Assembly (NCBI GenBank): GCA_010909165.1
Contig: MU008153.1
Location: forward strand, 186,001-250,000
DNA length: 64,000 bases
Reading direction: 5' to 3'
From: Anthoceros angustus
Lineage: Eukaryota > Streptophyta > Anthocerotopsida > Anthocerotales > Anthocerotaceae
The position numbers were made by a program, and so were the translations under genes. Positions 34,948 to 45,541 of this stretch are shown here, piece after piece (position 1 is the first letter of the stretch; each line of letters starts with the position of its first letter). Under the pieces are notes generated by a model, which ran no database searches, was not told the DNA's origin, and saw nothing but the letters and a program-made list of their open reading frames with translations.

Positions 34948-35310
34948 CCAGTTCCACATTGCTGTGGACAGGACAGTGGATGACTACAACGAGAAATAGC
35001 CCCTCACCCCGGGCAGAGTGCAGCGGGATCTAACGGGGCCTCAGCAGAAAAATACTAAACAGAATCGGGAATCGGGGAATCGGGGAATCGGGCCAGGGCA
35101 TCTGCCTCAAGCTGGCCCAACTGTGACCATATGCAGCACCCGCAAATACCACTCCCGATCCCGGGCAGAATCGGGCCGGGACGTCCGCCTCGGGATTACC
35201 CAATGACCCGACTTTGGGCGTAGTGTGACACCAACCGGCCTGCCAATATACTTATATTAGCTATATAGAATTGATATAATGGCTGAGGCCCTACTCACAT
35301 TGCGTGAGGC
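34948..35310. other. Short non-genic stretch with ggaatcggg repeats
   Basis: About four copies of an 8-9-bp ggaatcggg-type unit occur at roughly 35,066-35,093. No gene was seen between the LINE fragment and the Harbinger element. Confidence 0.5.
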
Positions 35311-35551
35311 CTCCGTCCGTCCGCAGACCGCGTATAGCGGGCACCGGACGGAGCTGTAGCGCACCGTGCGCCGGGCCCGCTAAAAATGGGAGATTCGTTA
35401 TATGTAGGAATGGTATTTAGGGTTTCAGTTAGGAAGGACCCGTTATTCCATCCCGGGCAAGCTCGAAGTAGCCCGGGTTTGTTCTTCTCTTCCTCCACTC
35501 TTGAACCCCGTCTCGCTTTTCATGCAGACCTCGCTATGAGTGTTCAGCGCT

Positions 35552-35634
35552 AGGACTTCTCTTCTTCTCACGCTGGGACTTCCCTTCTTCTCACGCTGGG
35601 ACTTCCCTTCTTCTCACGCTGGGACTTCCCTTCT
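35552..35634. repeat. 23-bp tandem repeat (about 3.6 copies) in the transposase leader
   Basis: The unit is gggacttcccttcttctcacgct. It lies about 100 bp upstream of the Harbinger transposase ATG and is pyrimidine-rich on the coding strand. Confidence 0.88.
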
Positions 35635-35738
35635 CGTCTGCACTTCAGAGTCTTGTGTCTGAGTTCTTCTTTTTTTTATATATGATTATATTGATTATCT
35701 TATTTTCAGTTATCGATCCTGTGTTCTAATTTTTAGTT

Positions 35739-36955
35739 ATGGATCCTATGTTGTACTTCATGCTTCAAGTTATGTTCCAAAGGTCATATTCACATTCTTT
35801 ATACTTGGAGGATGTACACTATATGGGAACCGATGACAGTGTGATGAATGTATTGTTCATACTGCTTTTGGCAGCTTCAGGTGGTGCTCTTGTGGAGACT
35901 TTGCACACGCAAAAAAGTCGTATTTGGTGGAAAACTCCATCTTCTACAAGGTTATGGGAAGAACTACATATGCAAGCTTGGCACTTGGAAGGTCCTGAGA
36001 GACGAGATGAGCATTGGCGTAGAGAATACCGAATGTCATATCCAACTTTCATGGTTCTCGTTCAACAACTGCATTCTTTCCTGGTACGAACCTCACCAAG
36101 AACGTCTATACCATGTGATAAAGTTATTGCTCTGGTGTTGCATAGGCTTGGCAGGGGTCTACCTTCCCTCACCGTTGCTTCGAAATATGGTGTTGGTGAT
36201 GCCACAGTTGTTGAGTATACTAAGCTCATTGTTTCCATCTTAAGTGACCCTGCCAAGCTATATTCTTCATTTATCACTATTCCATTAGTTCGTCGCCAGG
36301 TTGACATATCAACAGCATTTGAGCTGCGGACCCTATTGCCTAATATTGTTGGTGCTATAGATGGATCCATTATCAAGTTTGCCACCAAACCAGCTGAGTA
36401 GTACGCTCCAGCAGCTTATCACTGCAAACGATACAATATGCATTGCATGGTTGTGCAAGCCGTATGTGACAACCAGAAGATGTTCATTGATATATGTGCT
36501 AATAGTCCGGGAGGTTCAAATGACGCTCGTATTCTCCGGAATAGTAGCTTATGGCAGCGCCTTATCACTAGATGGATATTTGCAGGGCCAATCATTGAAG
36601 TGGAGGGAGTTCTAGTACCTCCTTACATCATTGGTGACTCCGCATATCCTCTGAGACCTTTTCTTATGAAAGGCTTCAAAATGAATATGAATGCAGAGCA
36701 AAGAGCATTCAACTCTTCCTTTTCTTCTGAACGAGTTGTCATTGAGAATGCTTTCTCCTTATTAAAGAACAGGTGGAGAACATTGAAGAACTTCAATATT
36801 ATGAAGAACCTTAGAGTTGTGAGTTAGAACCTTCGGAACCAGGGATGGACGATTATTCTCTACCACATGATGTTCCTGTTATCTTGACAAGTGCGGAGGA
36901 AGAGGCTATGAAGAGTATTGCACTGGTTCAACACAATGCCTTGGTCAAGCATTGA
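35739..36955 (+). pseudogene. Harbinger DDE transposase, one premature stop and a 3' deletion
   Basis: The frame begins with ATG at 35,739 and contains the N-terminal block YRMSYPTFMVLVQQL. The DDE catalytic triad is intact: IVGAIDGS (first Asp), YIIGDSAYPLRPFLM (second Asp) and ERVVIENAFSLLKNRWR (Glu). A single in-frame TAG at 36,399-36,401 interrupts it where family members read Tyr (PAE-stop-YAP). The main frame ends at 36,827. The C-terminal tail continues in another frame to 36,955 (PHDVPVILTSAEEEAMKS), and the conserved C-V-L-H-N block between them is missing, so a small deletion is likely. Its role would be cut-and-paste transposition with the companion DNA-binding protein. Confidence 0.85.
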
Positions 36956-37423
36956 CGTAGACAAAGATAAGAACAATAGTGTTGCATTTATGTGCTTGAG
37001 TGATGTACTTTGTTGCACAAATAAGTGAATAAGTCAGCAAGTGCGTTTGTTGTTTTTGAAAGAAGTCTCTTATTAAAATCCAAAAGTGAGAATACAAGCT
37101 TGTAGAGGTAAACAAGTTTATTCTAATGGTATATAGCTCGTTTCGAGATTAATCGTACGTTGGGACTGAATGGCACTTGAAGGTCTGCTCAAAACTTAAG
37201 AAACTATCTGGAAGTCTGCAATCAAAGGTCAATCTTTCATTCAAATGAAAAAGTGAAAACATAAGCTTGTAGAGATCAATGAGCGGATTCTAATGGTATG
37301 TAGCTCTTTTCGAGGTGAGTCGTATTTTGGGACTGAATGGCACTTGGAGTTATGGTGAAACCTTAAAATATTATAGCTAGCACAAACCATAAGCTATGAC
37401 AAGTGCTGGAGCCCCTTGATGTA
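36956..37423. other. Internal region of the Harbinger element between its two convergent genes
   Basis: This 470-bp AT-rich stretch contains two imperfect direct copies of about 110 bp. Each has aagcttgtagag, then tctaatggtat-tagct, then gggactgaatggcacttg, at about 37,095-37,185 and 37,262-37,350. No gene is present. Confidence 0.6.
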
Positions 37424-38272
37424 TCACTCCTCCTCCTGCATTGGGCGCTTGGATGCTTGTACCAAGAGCTTGGCCAGCTCTATTTGCGTGAATTGTTGGA
37501 GTTCAACAACCTTCATGCTCTGCTCTAGCCTTGTTTTCTCCATGTTTTGAAGGCTCTCCAACCTTGCTCTCTTCATACTTTGGAGATTCTCTTGCTCCAC
37601 AGTTTCAACTCTTGCCCACACCTCTGCAAAGCTGTTGATTGATTCAGCTATCTTGTCTATCCCAGCACCTGAGAGCTTCCTTTTGGCTTGCTTGGAGACC
37701 TTCTTCGCTGTAACACCTTTGAGCTTTGTCATTTGAGTGAAAGGTGAATCACAAGAGTGATTGTTCTTGGATGTAGAAGGAGGACTAGGGCCCCTAGCAG
37801 GAGTTGTAGGGGGTGGGGATGTAGGAGGAGGAGAAGAGGTAGGAGGGGAGCTTGCTGGTGGGTTGTGAGTGTGTGATGACTCACACACGCCTTCAGACAT
37901 CCCAGATGCCACACCTTCACAAACATGCGTTTCAGTTAAATCCACAAAGCCTGGGTCATGCGAGTTAGGCATTCCTACCACCTTTGGATTGTCTGACATG
38001 AAGGAATGGAGGGCTTCCCAAAAAGCCCACTCAGAAGCATACACTCCCGTGCCAAGCTTTTTGGTCTCTTGCTTATATTGCTTCTTGAGGGAGTCCATTT
38101 TGTTGCGACATTGCAGACCTGTTGGCACAAATCCCATGCAAGAGGACGAAATCCTGAGTGCAATAGCGTCCCAGTGGTGGGAGGCAAGGTTCCCTTTGTG
38201 AAGATGGTTGACATACACCTCCTCGTACGCCAAGATGAGAGCATGAGTGTTGTCTCCTGTCCATGTAGCCAC
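37424..38272 (-). CDS. Harbinger ORF1-type MADF/trihelix-like DNA-binding protein, 5' end unresolved
   Basis: The minus strand encodes about 282 residues. The N-terminal part has the Myb/SANT-like pattern TWTGDNTHALILAYEE, HHWDAIALRIS, QCRNKMDSLKKQYK and SEWAFWEAL. A Pro/Ser-rich spacer follows (PPASSPPTSSPPPTS), then a basic segment (KKVSKQAKRKLSG) and a Glu/Gln-rich coiled coil (VEQENLQSMKRARLESLQ). Harbinger elements carry such a protein, which binds the element and helps import the transposase. The frame opens at a GTG (38,272) just after an in-frame TAG at 38,276-38,278. The true ATG is therefore in an upstream exon or was lost by mutation; upstream in-frame sequence contains an ATG near 38,376. 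Confidence 0.78.
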   Translation of the reverse strand: MATWTGDNTHALILAYEEVYVNHLHKGNLASHHWDAIALRISSSCMGFVPTGLQCRNKMDSLKKQYKQETKKLGTGVYASEWAFWEALHSFMSDNPKVVGMPNSHDPGFVDLTETHVCEGVASGMSEGVCESSHTHNPPASSPPTSSPPPTSPPPTTPARGPSPPSTSKNNHSCDSPFTQMTKLKGVTAKKVSKQAKRKLSGAGIDKIAESINSFAEVWARVETVEQENLQSMKRARLESLQNMEKTRLEQSMKVVELQQFTQIELAKLLVQASKRPMQEEE

Positions 38273-38561
38273 ATTCTAGTTTCGAAGCCTAAGAATCGCT
38301 GAAACTTGTAGCCCAGATGCGCTTGGGACAAGTGCTAGTTGTGTTGCCAACATGCTGTATTGGGACAGCGCATCCATGGGGAACAGATTGGCAACTTCAC
38401 AAACACTGTCCAGCACAAACAGCGAAGAGCGAAGGAATCGTCCCCCACAAACAGCGAAGGAAGAAGATGAGCCGGTAGTCACATGCTCCCGAGATATATC
38501 TCGGGTGCTTAAAAAAATACATATGTCAGCTATTACGGGAAAGCCGCTCTGACATATACAA

Positions 38562-38612
38562 AGCTCCGTCCGTTAAAAGTAGGGTTGCTCCCTACTTTTA
38601 ACAGACGGAGCT
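38562..38612. repeat. Short hairpin: 23-bp inverted repeat with 5-bp loop
   Basis: The arms are 38,562-38,584 and 38,590-38,612, differing at one position, with loop ttgct. The arms begin agctccgtccg, the same word as the Harbinger terminal repeats. Confidence 0.88.
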
Positions 38613-38659
38613 CCATTTCCTTTTAAAAGATCATTCCGTGGACTACGCGACGGACGGAG

Positions 38660-38959
38660 ATGTTCCAATATTCAATGTAAGTAGCCCTTGAGAGCCTCTA
38701 CCTCTACCTTTTACCTTTACATTCGTCCATACCATTTTACCACAATCTATGCAGTTATCATATTTCAGTCCCATGACGGAAATCTATCCTTAGTGGTCCT
38801 TAGTGGACTTAAATAAAATTCTTCTTCTTCTCTCTCGCCTCCGAATAACATATATTTCTCTACATGGGTGCGAGAGTCTCTCTCCCAAAGTTATATGTGG
38901 TCATCCTTGGGCTCAGACTCTCGTCCCAGCCGAAGGAGTTCTTGAGCGCCAGACTTTCT
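38660..38959. other. Intergenic stretch between the Harbinger element and the inverted repeat
   Basis: About 300 bp of pyrimidine-rich sequence. No coding or repeat family was recognised. Confidence 0.4.
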
Positions 38960-39305
38960 CAATAAACCTTGAATGTTGGTCGTGGGAAGCGAAGAGACAA
39001 CATTTTGCAAGAGTCATCGGCTGCATGGAAACGAAACTCAGAGGAATATGTATGTGGTTGTATGGATGCTAGGGTTAACACCTGCCTACATTGGGGCTAT
39101 TTACTTTTTAAGGGATTATTGTTCTTTTGCCTCTTTGTACTTTGAAGGGAGCGAGATTTGAGGTCCCTATAAGGTAGGGATCCAATTGTAGAGTTTGCAA
39201 TAAGGGAGGGCCGACTATATCTCCTTGTATGGACATCAAGATTAGCATCTACCTAGATTGTGGATTACGGGTAAGTCTAGGATGAATAGAATGCCTAATT
39301 CTAAC
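38960..39305 (+). repeat. Left arm of a large imperfect inverted repeat; carries a coding-like relic
   Basis: This about 345-bp segment matches, in reverse complement, the segment at about 42,070-42,490 (roughly 75-80 percent by eye, with indels). Shared words include atgtatgtggtt, tggatgctagggtta, gattggggctattta, tttgaagggag and gatttgaggtcc. Translated in this orientation both arms give related peptides (FARVIGCMETKLR and MYVVVWMLGLTPAYIG here). This suggests the relic of a coiled-coil plus membrane-anchor protein end, family unknown. Confidence 0.7.
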
Positions 39306-39676
39306 CATTGTATTGCCCTTTTTCCTAAGGAAATCCAGTTGAAAACTTTTACACAAGTTCTCGACCCTTAAGAACTTCAATTCTTGGAGTAAGCTTTAGG
39401 CTATCCAGACTTCGAAGTCTTGCGATGCCCCTCCTCTCCTCCACAACCACCATGTGACCAGGGCGACCCTGGTCCTTCTTCATCGCCCACTGTGGAATGG
39501 GTTTTTGCATCCAAAGACGCAAGGAGGCCACATTTACCCTCTATGTCGTTATAGTCCTAGGATTCGATCCCAAGGGAATGGTTTTGTGTCAAGATGTTCC
39601 AAAACTATGGATTCTAGTCCTCCTACAATCAGTTCCTACCCAGCCATAATCAACTACCGTGTCCGAACCAACGACC
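39306..39676. other. Unassigned stretch inside the inverted repeat
   Basis: Short open frames only. Nothing recognised. Confidence 0.35.
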
Positions 39677-39823
39677 GTGGTAAGTTCGACCACCGCCGTG
39701 GTGGGTTCGGCCACCGCCGTGGTGGATTCGGCCACCCCCGTGGTGGATTCGGCCACCGCCGTGGTGGATTCCGCCACCGCCGTGGTGGGTTCGGCCACCG
39801 CGGTGGCTGATTCAGCCACTGTG
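39677..39823. repeat. 21-bp minisatellite, seven copies
   Basis: The unit is about gtggtgggttcggccaccgcc. Seven consecutive copies run from 39,677 to 39,823 with a few substitutions, the first and last most diverged. Being a multiple of three, it stays open in several frames and gives artificial heptad peptides such as RGGFGHR or ESTTAVA on the other strand. Each unit is itself partly palindromic (ggtgg and ccacc). Confidence 0.92.
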
Positions 39824-42069
39824 GTGGGACCCACCCGACCGGCGCGCGCGCGCTTCGCGATCGACTATTTGGCGCCCGGTTCCCCTGCTATGCTCGTTAA
39901 GGGCTATGGTCCTATGCACACAGGTTCACATATACACCAAGTCACACTCATGTGGATTCACACCCAGAGCTCACTGGTGGATGCACACCATGGCCCCGCA
40001 CGTCGCGGCACCTCACTCCGTCGCTGATTTCCTCGACCCCACAATTTATTCCCAACCTTCCTCGGTTCGCGTTTTCCGGACTCTCGCTCACCACTTCCTA
40101 GACTCTCCTTCAGCGACTCACTCACCCCTTTCTTCTAGGACCTCATACACCAGATCCTCCTCTCTCGGGCCACACATACCTCTCTTGGGCCACACAGGCC
40201 TCACTTGGGCCACTGGACCCCTCCTTGGGCCACAGACCCCCTCCCCACCCCCTTGGCCCGACCCCTCCTCCAGATTAGACACAATCTGGTTAGGCAGTGG
40301 GTTGGGGAAAAAGCGGTCGATTCCATAGGCGATTTGCACACCCGATCTCACCCGGTCCCTGAGAATTTCCTCTCACGGCATGCATTGAGCACCCTTCACT
40401 ACTAGTCACCCCGGAGCTTGGTCACTCACTCGACCATCCGAGGATCTCCCGGCCCTCTTGTGACGAGAGGACATCACCCTCATCCGTCGTCATCGGATGC
40501 CTCCAACCAACCACGCACATTCGACACCGGAGCTCACACAAATTGTCTAACGAGAGAGGCGAAGGGTCTCTTGTACATCCGGCACGGGCGCCGAACTCAC
40601 TTTCCGGTGTCTAAAGATGGCTAACCTACCTCCAGTATCTAAAGATGGCTAACCTACCACGAGCGCGCCTACCAATTCGGGTATCTACAGGTTCATAGGC
40701 TTTCCTAGCACCTTATCCTCTAATCCAAGTGAAAGCCCCTGACCTATGATGCCGCCCCCCTCTAAAATCAGCGCGCCCGCCTCCGCTGTTGCTGCCTAGC
40801 CCTACGGCCCATGGGTGTTCCCCTCGCTCTCCTACCACGCCTCTGATCCGAAAGATTCTCCCTTAATACCTCCACCTCACTTCCGCTATCCGAGGTCCTC
40901 TCACTCCTGCAAGGAGGTGCCGCCCGTCTACTGCCCCGCGCACGTTGCCTCGCCCTTCATCACTGGACAGCCAAACAGTGCGTTCCTCCATCCACGCTCT
41001 AGCCTCATCTCTCTTCCGCTTATACCTCTCCGCTAGCTTCTTGAACTTCTCCAGAGGTGCCAGCGTCTCCACTTGTTCCTGGGCTCGTGAAATTTCATTC
41101 TGGAGCTCCTCATTCGTCGCATGCGCCTCCTTCACTTAACTTCACTGCAGTCCCGTCCGGTTGCGCGAACACTTTGGCCTTGAAATCTCATGATCACGGT
41201 ACCAAGGTGCGGTCTTCTTCCAATTGCGCTCCAACTCTGCTAGTGCTTAGCTCACTGTCAACCCTGGCTCCGCAACTAGGGTTGTTATCTCCCCCCGCTA
41301 TCATCGTTCCATATTCGGCCACCGTTGTGGAACTAGCCACCTCCCCACTTCCCTGCGCCACTGTCGCTGAATGAAGGATCCCCCTCCTTATATAGACAAT
41401 TTTTATTCCTAAAAATCCCAAGGTCCAAGGACCTTCTAGCCTGGCCTGACATTTACAGGTTCGAGATCCAAGGACTAAAAAGTAATATTGTCATGGGCCA
41501 AGGACCACTTTTAGTATAAAAGGCCTTGCCTCAGACATTTCCTAAGCACTCCATCACACAAAACATAAGAAAAACAGAAAAGAACATTCAAACCAACAGT
41601 CTAGGGGAGGGTTAGTGTACATGTGGTCTTCCACACCCACCCTCCTTCCTTCTTCTACCCACCACGGCCTTGCTTGTCTGTCGTGTCATGTCATGTCGAC
41701 CAAGAATGTTCCACGCTGCTGCCACAACAAACCATTGCCAGCATAATTGATACTGCACACACCGCCAACAATTGTTTATTCGCAGATCAATCGCATCACG
41801 CGCCTTAAGAACTTTCTTTTCGCCAAGAGAACTGAAATTTCCAAATGAACTTGCTTAAGAGAAAGGACAATACAATGGTCCTTGCATGTGTCCAAATGGC
41901 TTAGGCCAAATAGAATCACATTTATAAGAATGCTGTGTGATTAAGCATCATGCGCTTCAATTGGTACTTCGATGGAGTGCCTAAAAGGCGTGGATGCCCT
42001 TGGCGCAAGTAGCTTAGTCACACCAAGTCCCATCAGTGGACTAAAATATATTCTTCCTCTTCTTCTCTT
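39824..42069. other. Unassigned GC-rich interior of the inverted-repeat region
   Basis: This 2.2-kb stretch holds no recognisable gene. On the minus strand at about 40,970-41,135 a coiled-coil-like peptide can be read (NEELQNEISRAQEQVETL, KLAERYKRKRDEAR) with no ATG. It may be a relic of a transposon gag-like protein. A 24-bp direct duplication (gtatctaaagatggctaacc-type) lies at about 40,609-40,660. Lines of ctcttgggccaca-like repeats lie at about 40,165-40,240. Confidence 0.4.
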
Positions 42070-42490
42070 CCACCTCCTAGAGTTAGGCATTTTCTACATC
42101 CTAAACTTACCTACAATCTAGACAGGTGCTAATCCTGACATCCATACAATCACATATAATAGGCCCTCCCTAATTGCAAACTTGATAATTGAGATCCCTG
42201 TCTTATTGGGACCTCAAATCTGGCTCCCTTCAAAGTATAAAGAATAAAAGAAATGCCTTCAAAAATAAATAGCCCCAATCTAGGTATGTGCTAAGATCAG
42301 CTCCCTTCGACGTATCAAGAAATACAAAATAATAATCCCTTGAAAAATAAATAGGCCCAATCTATGCAGGTGCTAACCCTAGCATCCATTTAACCACATA
42401 CATTTCTCTAAGTTTCCTTTCCATGTCGCCCATAACTCTTGCAAACTCTGCTCTCTTCGCTGAAGACTGAAAATGTCTAGCGTTCAAGCT
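42070..42490 (-). repeat. Right arm of the large imperfect inverted repeat
   Basis: This is the partner of 38,960-39,305. It is longer because one internal block (caatctaggtatgtgctaa / caatctatgcaggtgctaa) is duplicated. Read on the minus strand it encodes FARVMGDMERKLREMYVVKWMLGLAPA, closely related to the left arm's peptide and better preserved. Confidence 0.7.
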
Positions 42491-42631
42491 CGAGGGAGTC
42501 CGGTGCGCCGTACCGAGGCACAACGACTTATAGTCACATATAGTTTTCAACTCCGTCTACAGACGTACATGCTATTCGGTGGCGAGAGAGAGGCTCAGGC
42601 CATTATATAATTCATGTAACTAATATCTATG

Positions 42632-42983
42632 TACCGTACCCCAAGGGGTGATTCGGCGTTAATTAATTAAAATTAATAAAATTTGAAAATCCAGAAATTA
42701 TTATACTTAAAATGTTGAATAGGTAAAAATTTATGAGTTTATGATGTTGGAAATAAGGAAACTAGGGTTTGTGTGAAAAATTAGGCCTATTTAGGGGAGG
42801 TCTATACACATCCATTAGTTTTATATATATACCTATGTTTTTTAATAAGTGTTGAAATTTGATAAAATTATTTTTTTATAAATATTAAAATTTTGAAAAT
42901 ATAAGTATTTATGTTGAACCTTATTTTTTCAAAATATAATTATTTCGGCATTATCCTGTTGAACCACCCCTCGGGGTACGGTA
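42632..42983. mobile_element. MITE-like element, about 350 bp, AT-rich interior
   Basis: The terminal inverted repeats are 19 bp with one mismatch: taccgtaccccaaggggtg at 42,632-42,650, and its complement with one change at 42,965-42,983. The interior is strongly AT-rich and has no coding potential. No clear target-site duplication was seen, so the superfamily is unassigned. Confidence 0.75.
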
Positions 42984-43436
42984 TTGGCAGGCCGGATGTC
43001 CCGAACTGGTTTTGCCCGGGGACGGGAGGTGGTATTTTCGGGTGATGAATAGGGACATGGGATACGTGGGGTAGATGGTTGGTCCCACATGCTTCGGAAA
43101 GTGGTAAGTGTGGAGACGTCGACCTGCTCAGGTTAAGAACCGTGCGAAAATTCCGTGCTTCTACTTCTAATAGACTTACTCTTATCCGTTCATCCCTCCC
43201 GATGTGCGGGCCAGCGGCCATTACGGCAGTCCTCATCGTACGAGCCAGCATTAATGACCATCGCAGAACTATTTGCAAGCGGAGCGTGCAAACCCTAAAC
43301 CACCACAAAACCCAATCAACCACTCACAAAAACCTTTACCTCCCAGGGACGTGGGTTTCTTGACGTAGGAGACCCCTAAAAACGAGACCTCCCAATGAAG
43401 GGATTCTCGACGTGGTGGACCCGGATTTTAACCGAC
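42984..43436. other. 3' flank of the ZIP transporter gene
   Basis: About 450 bp with short open frames only. It probably contains the 3' UTR of the minus-strand ZIP gene. Confidence 0.4.
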
Positions 43437-45541
43437 TCATAGCTCGATATCCTCAGGCAGAGCCTTCTCCAGAAGCTGCAAGCTGACAACACATCCAGAG
43501 GGCCTAAGCAAAAGAATTTACAGGGAAAAAGAAAAAGCCCGAGACACGAGAGCAAAGGTACGATCTCAGAAGGCATGGGTGCAGGTACGCAGGTAACCTG
43601 AAGGCCATCAGTCCCATCCCGACAAAGACAGCTGCAACGGCTCGGCGATGCCCTGCATACTCCAAAGCTAGCGGCATCATCTCATGTAACGTGAGGAAGG
43701 CCATGATCCCACCAACTGTTTGATTCGGGAGAGCCAGGACAACCGTCACAAAAAATGTGTAGGTGAGATGATGTAACGATGTTTGCCAATTTCAATATAT
43801 CAACCTCACCGGCTGCTAGTAGCCCCTCCAACACCTCAGGCGACAAGCTGCTTGGAAATAGCAACGCTGCACAAGTATTCGGGTGACGTAAGAACAAGCA
43901 CCGGGGCCCATCAGGCGTGACCAGCGGAAAAACAAATTCATAGACTTTTACCAACAATTACCACCCCAAGAGGTTCAGCAAGCCCAGAGACTGCTGCCAG
44001 GCGGAACGCTGTCCATTTACTACAAAAAAAACAGGCGCACAACCACATGAGATATACAATATTATATGAACTAATATCAGCGGGAACCAAGCGTTGTGCC
44101 CTGTAACATACCTCTGAGTAGCAAAATAGATAGGCAGCGCAACGGCCACACCCTATGCAATCCCACTTCAGCCATTTCAGAAAGGCTTGCTACCTAGTGA
44201 AAACGGCATAGTAACCACGTCACGGTAAACACCCACCCAATGACCCACATAAACTCACCTCCGGAACATTGTGCAATGCAATAGCCAATGCCAAACTGAC
44301 ACCAACCCGCAGACCCTACAGGGTACATATCAGCTCTCATAAGTAACGAGAACGAATTTGAACTGCACAGCAAAGGAACTTGCCTATCTAAAAATAATTC
44401 AGCACTCCTCTCAGGCGAGCTGAATCATGTGATGCACCTTGAGCGATCCAAGAAAGACAGCCATTCCTTCTGGGAAATTATGAAGGCCGATACCTGGAAC
44501 AATGCGATGAAAACCATGAAGCAGCTGGACGGAGAGGAAGGTACTAGGATTTGATGTTGTACCAGCAAATCACGGTTGAGAATACAAGAAGGGCTGTGCA
44601 ATACCAATGGCTGTGACGATTCCACTGAAGTAAACTTGCCTTCTTCGCTTCTTCATCTGAAGTATTTCTTTGTTGTCTGTTTTCTTGCTGCCATTGCTTT
44701 CCTGTGTGGGACAACAGCATGTGCAGATATTAAGTCACCTGGAACAATATTGGTCCAAGAGATTCCCTACGAAGTTCACCAAAACAACAGATTTACATCA
44801 ATCCTAACTTTCAACACATCGCTTGGGATAGGAATAACAGAAATTACCTTCACCCGCTTGACCGCTGCGGAAGCCGGAACCAAGGAAGGGTCCGGAATAA
44901 GAGCAACAACCCCCGCAAAGAAGATCACTCCCGCAAAGAACTGCATCCTTCACAAAGAATTGCACAAAGCAACCACCATCAAGATCGCACGGATAGGCTG
45001 AAACTCAGATCTGCGGGTCCATCCACAGTGCAACATTACTACTAGCCGACGTGAAGAAAAAAACGCTTTTCACAGCCATTCGAAGGTCGGCATCACAACA
45101 GCCAGACGATGGTCACTACGCAGCTGCAAAGAGCGAAGGGCGCCTCACCCAAACATTGGCTCGGCCAAAACCGATTGCATTGATAGCATTATGCATGAGA
45201 TCGTTGAAGGACAGAGTAAGCATCAACCCAGCTGCCAAACCCTGCAGGGCAGCACGGTCAGACCCCGGCCCACCCTAAACCCACGGCCACCACACAGACA
45301 GCCCGGTATAACAATCCTTACTTGAAGAACACCCAACCTCTTCATATTCGGAGCAGGTTGCAGCACCACAATCAGGCCACCTGCCATCAGACAGCACAAA
45401 ACCCCGACCTGAGAAGCCATGCAACGAGCCAGCCGTGCAGCACCAGCCCGGTCGGCCGTGACCATCACCTATGGCCGTGCTTGCGCCCCCGACGAAAGTG
45501 AGCGCCAGCGCCACAAGCACCTGCGAGCCGCCTTCCCCCAT
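43437..45541 (-). CDS. ZTP29: ZIP-family zinc transporter (ZTP29-like), 12 exons
   Basis: Exons (minus) are 45,469-45,541, 45,322-45,380, 45,149-45,241, 44,854-44,940, 44,605-44,701, 44,438-44,493, 44,259-44,315, 44,112-44,152, 43,952-44,019, 43,810-43,866, 43,598-43,715 and 43,437-43,482, giving 283 aa (Arabidopsis ZTP29 is similar in size). All junctions are GT-AG and keep frame. The protein starts MGEGGSQVLVALALTFVGG and is mostly hydrophobic, with about eight expected membrane helices and a Lys/Arg-rich cytosolic loop (MKKRRRQ). The metal-site motifs HNFPEG (H141) and HNVPE-G (H170), plus LTLHEMMPLA, are intact. ZTP29-type carriers move zinc, and possibly other divalent metals, out of the ER lumen into the cytosol; the location is inferred from the orthologue. 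It is divergent from the bromodomain gene. Confidence 0.93.

Larger units (their letters stand above)
35311..38659. mobile_element. PIF/Harbinger DNA transposon, nearly complete (about 3.35 kb)
   Basis: The ends read inward as CTCCGTCCGTC (35,311) and CTCCGTCCGTCGC (right end, 38,659), short terminal inverted repeats. Between them are a DDE transposase on the plus strand and a MADF/SANT-like DNA-binding ORF on the minus strand, the two-gene layout typical of this superfamily. The expected 3-bp target duplication is not evident. Inner hairpins with the same GGACGGAG word occur near both ends. It is probably inactive because of a stop codon and a deletion in the transposase. Confidence 0.75.

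Noticed and set aside
39589-39834. Possible Gly/Arg-rich or Thr/Ala-rich repeat protein
   Set aside because: The peptide comes from the 21-bp minisatellite, both strands are equally open, and no gene structure is present.
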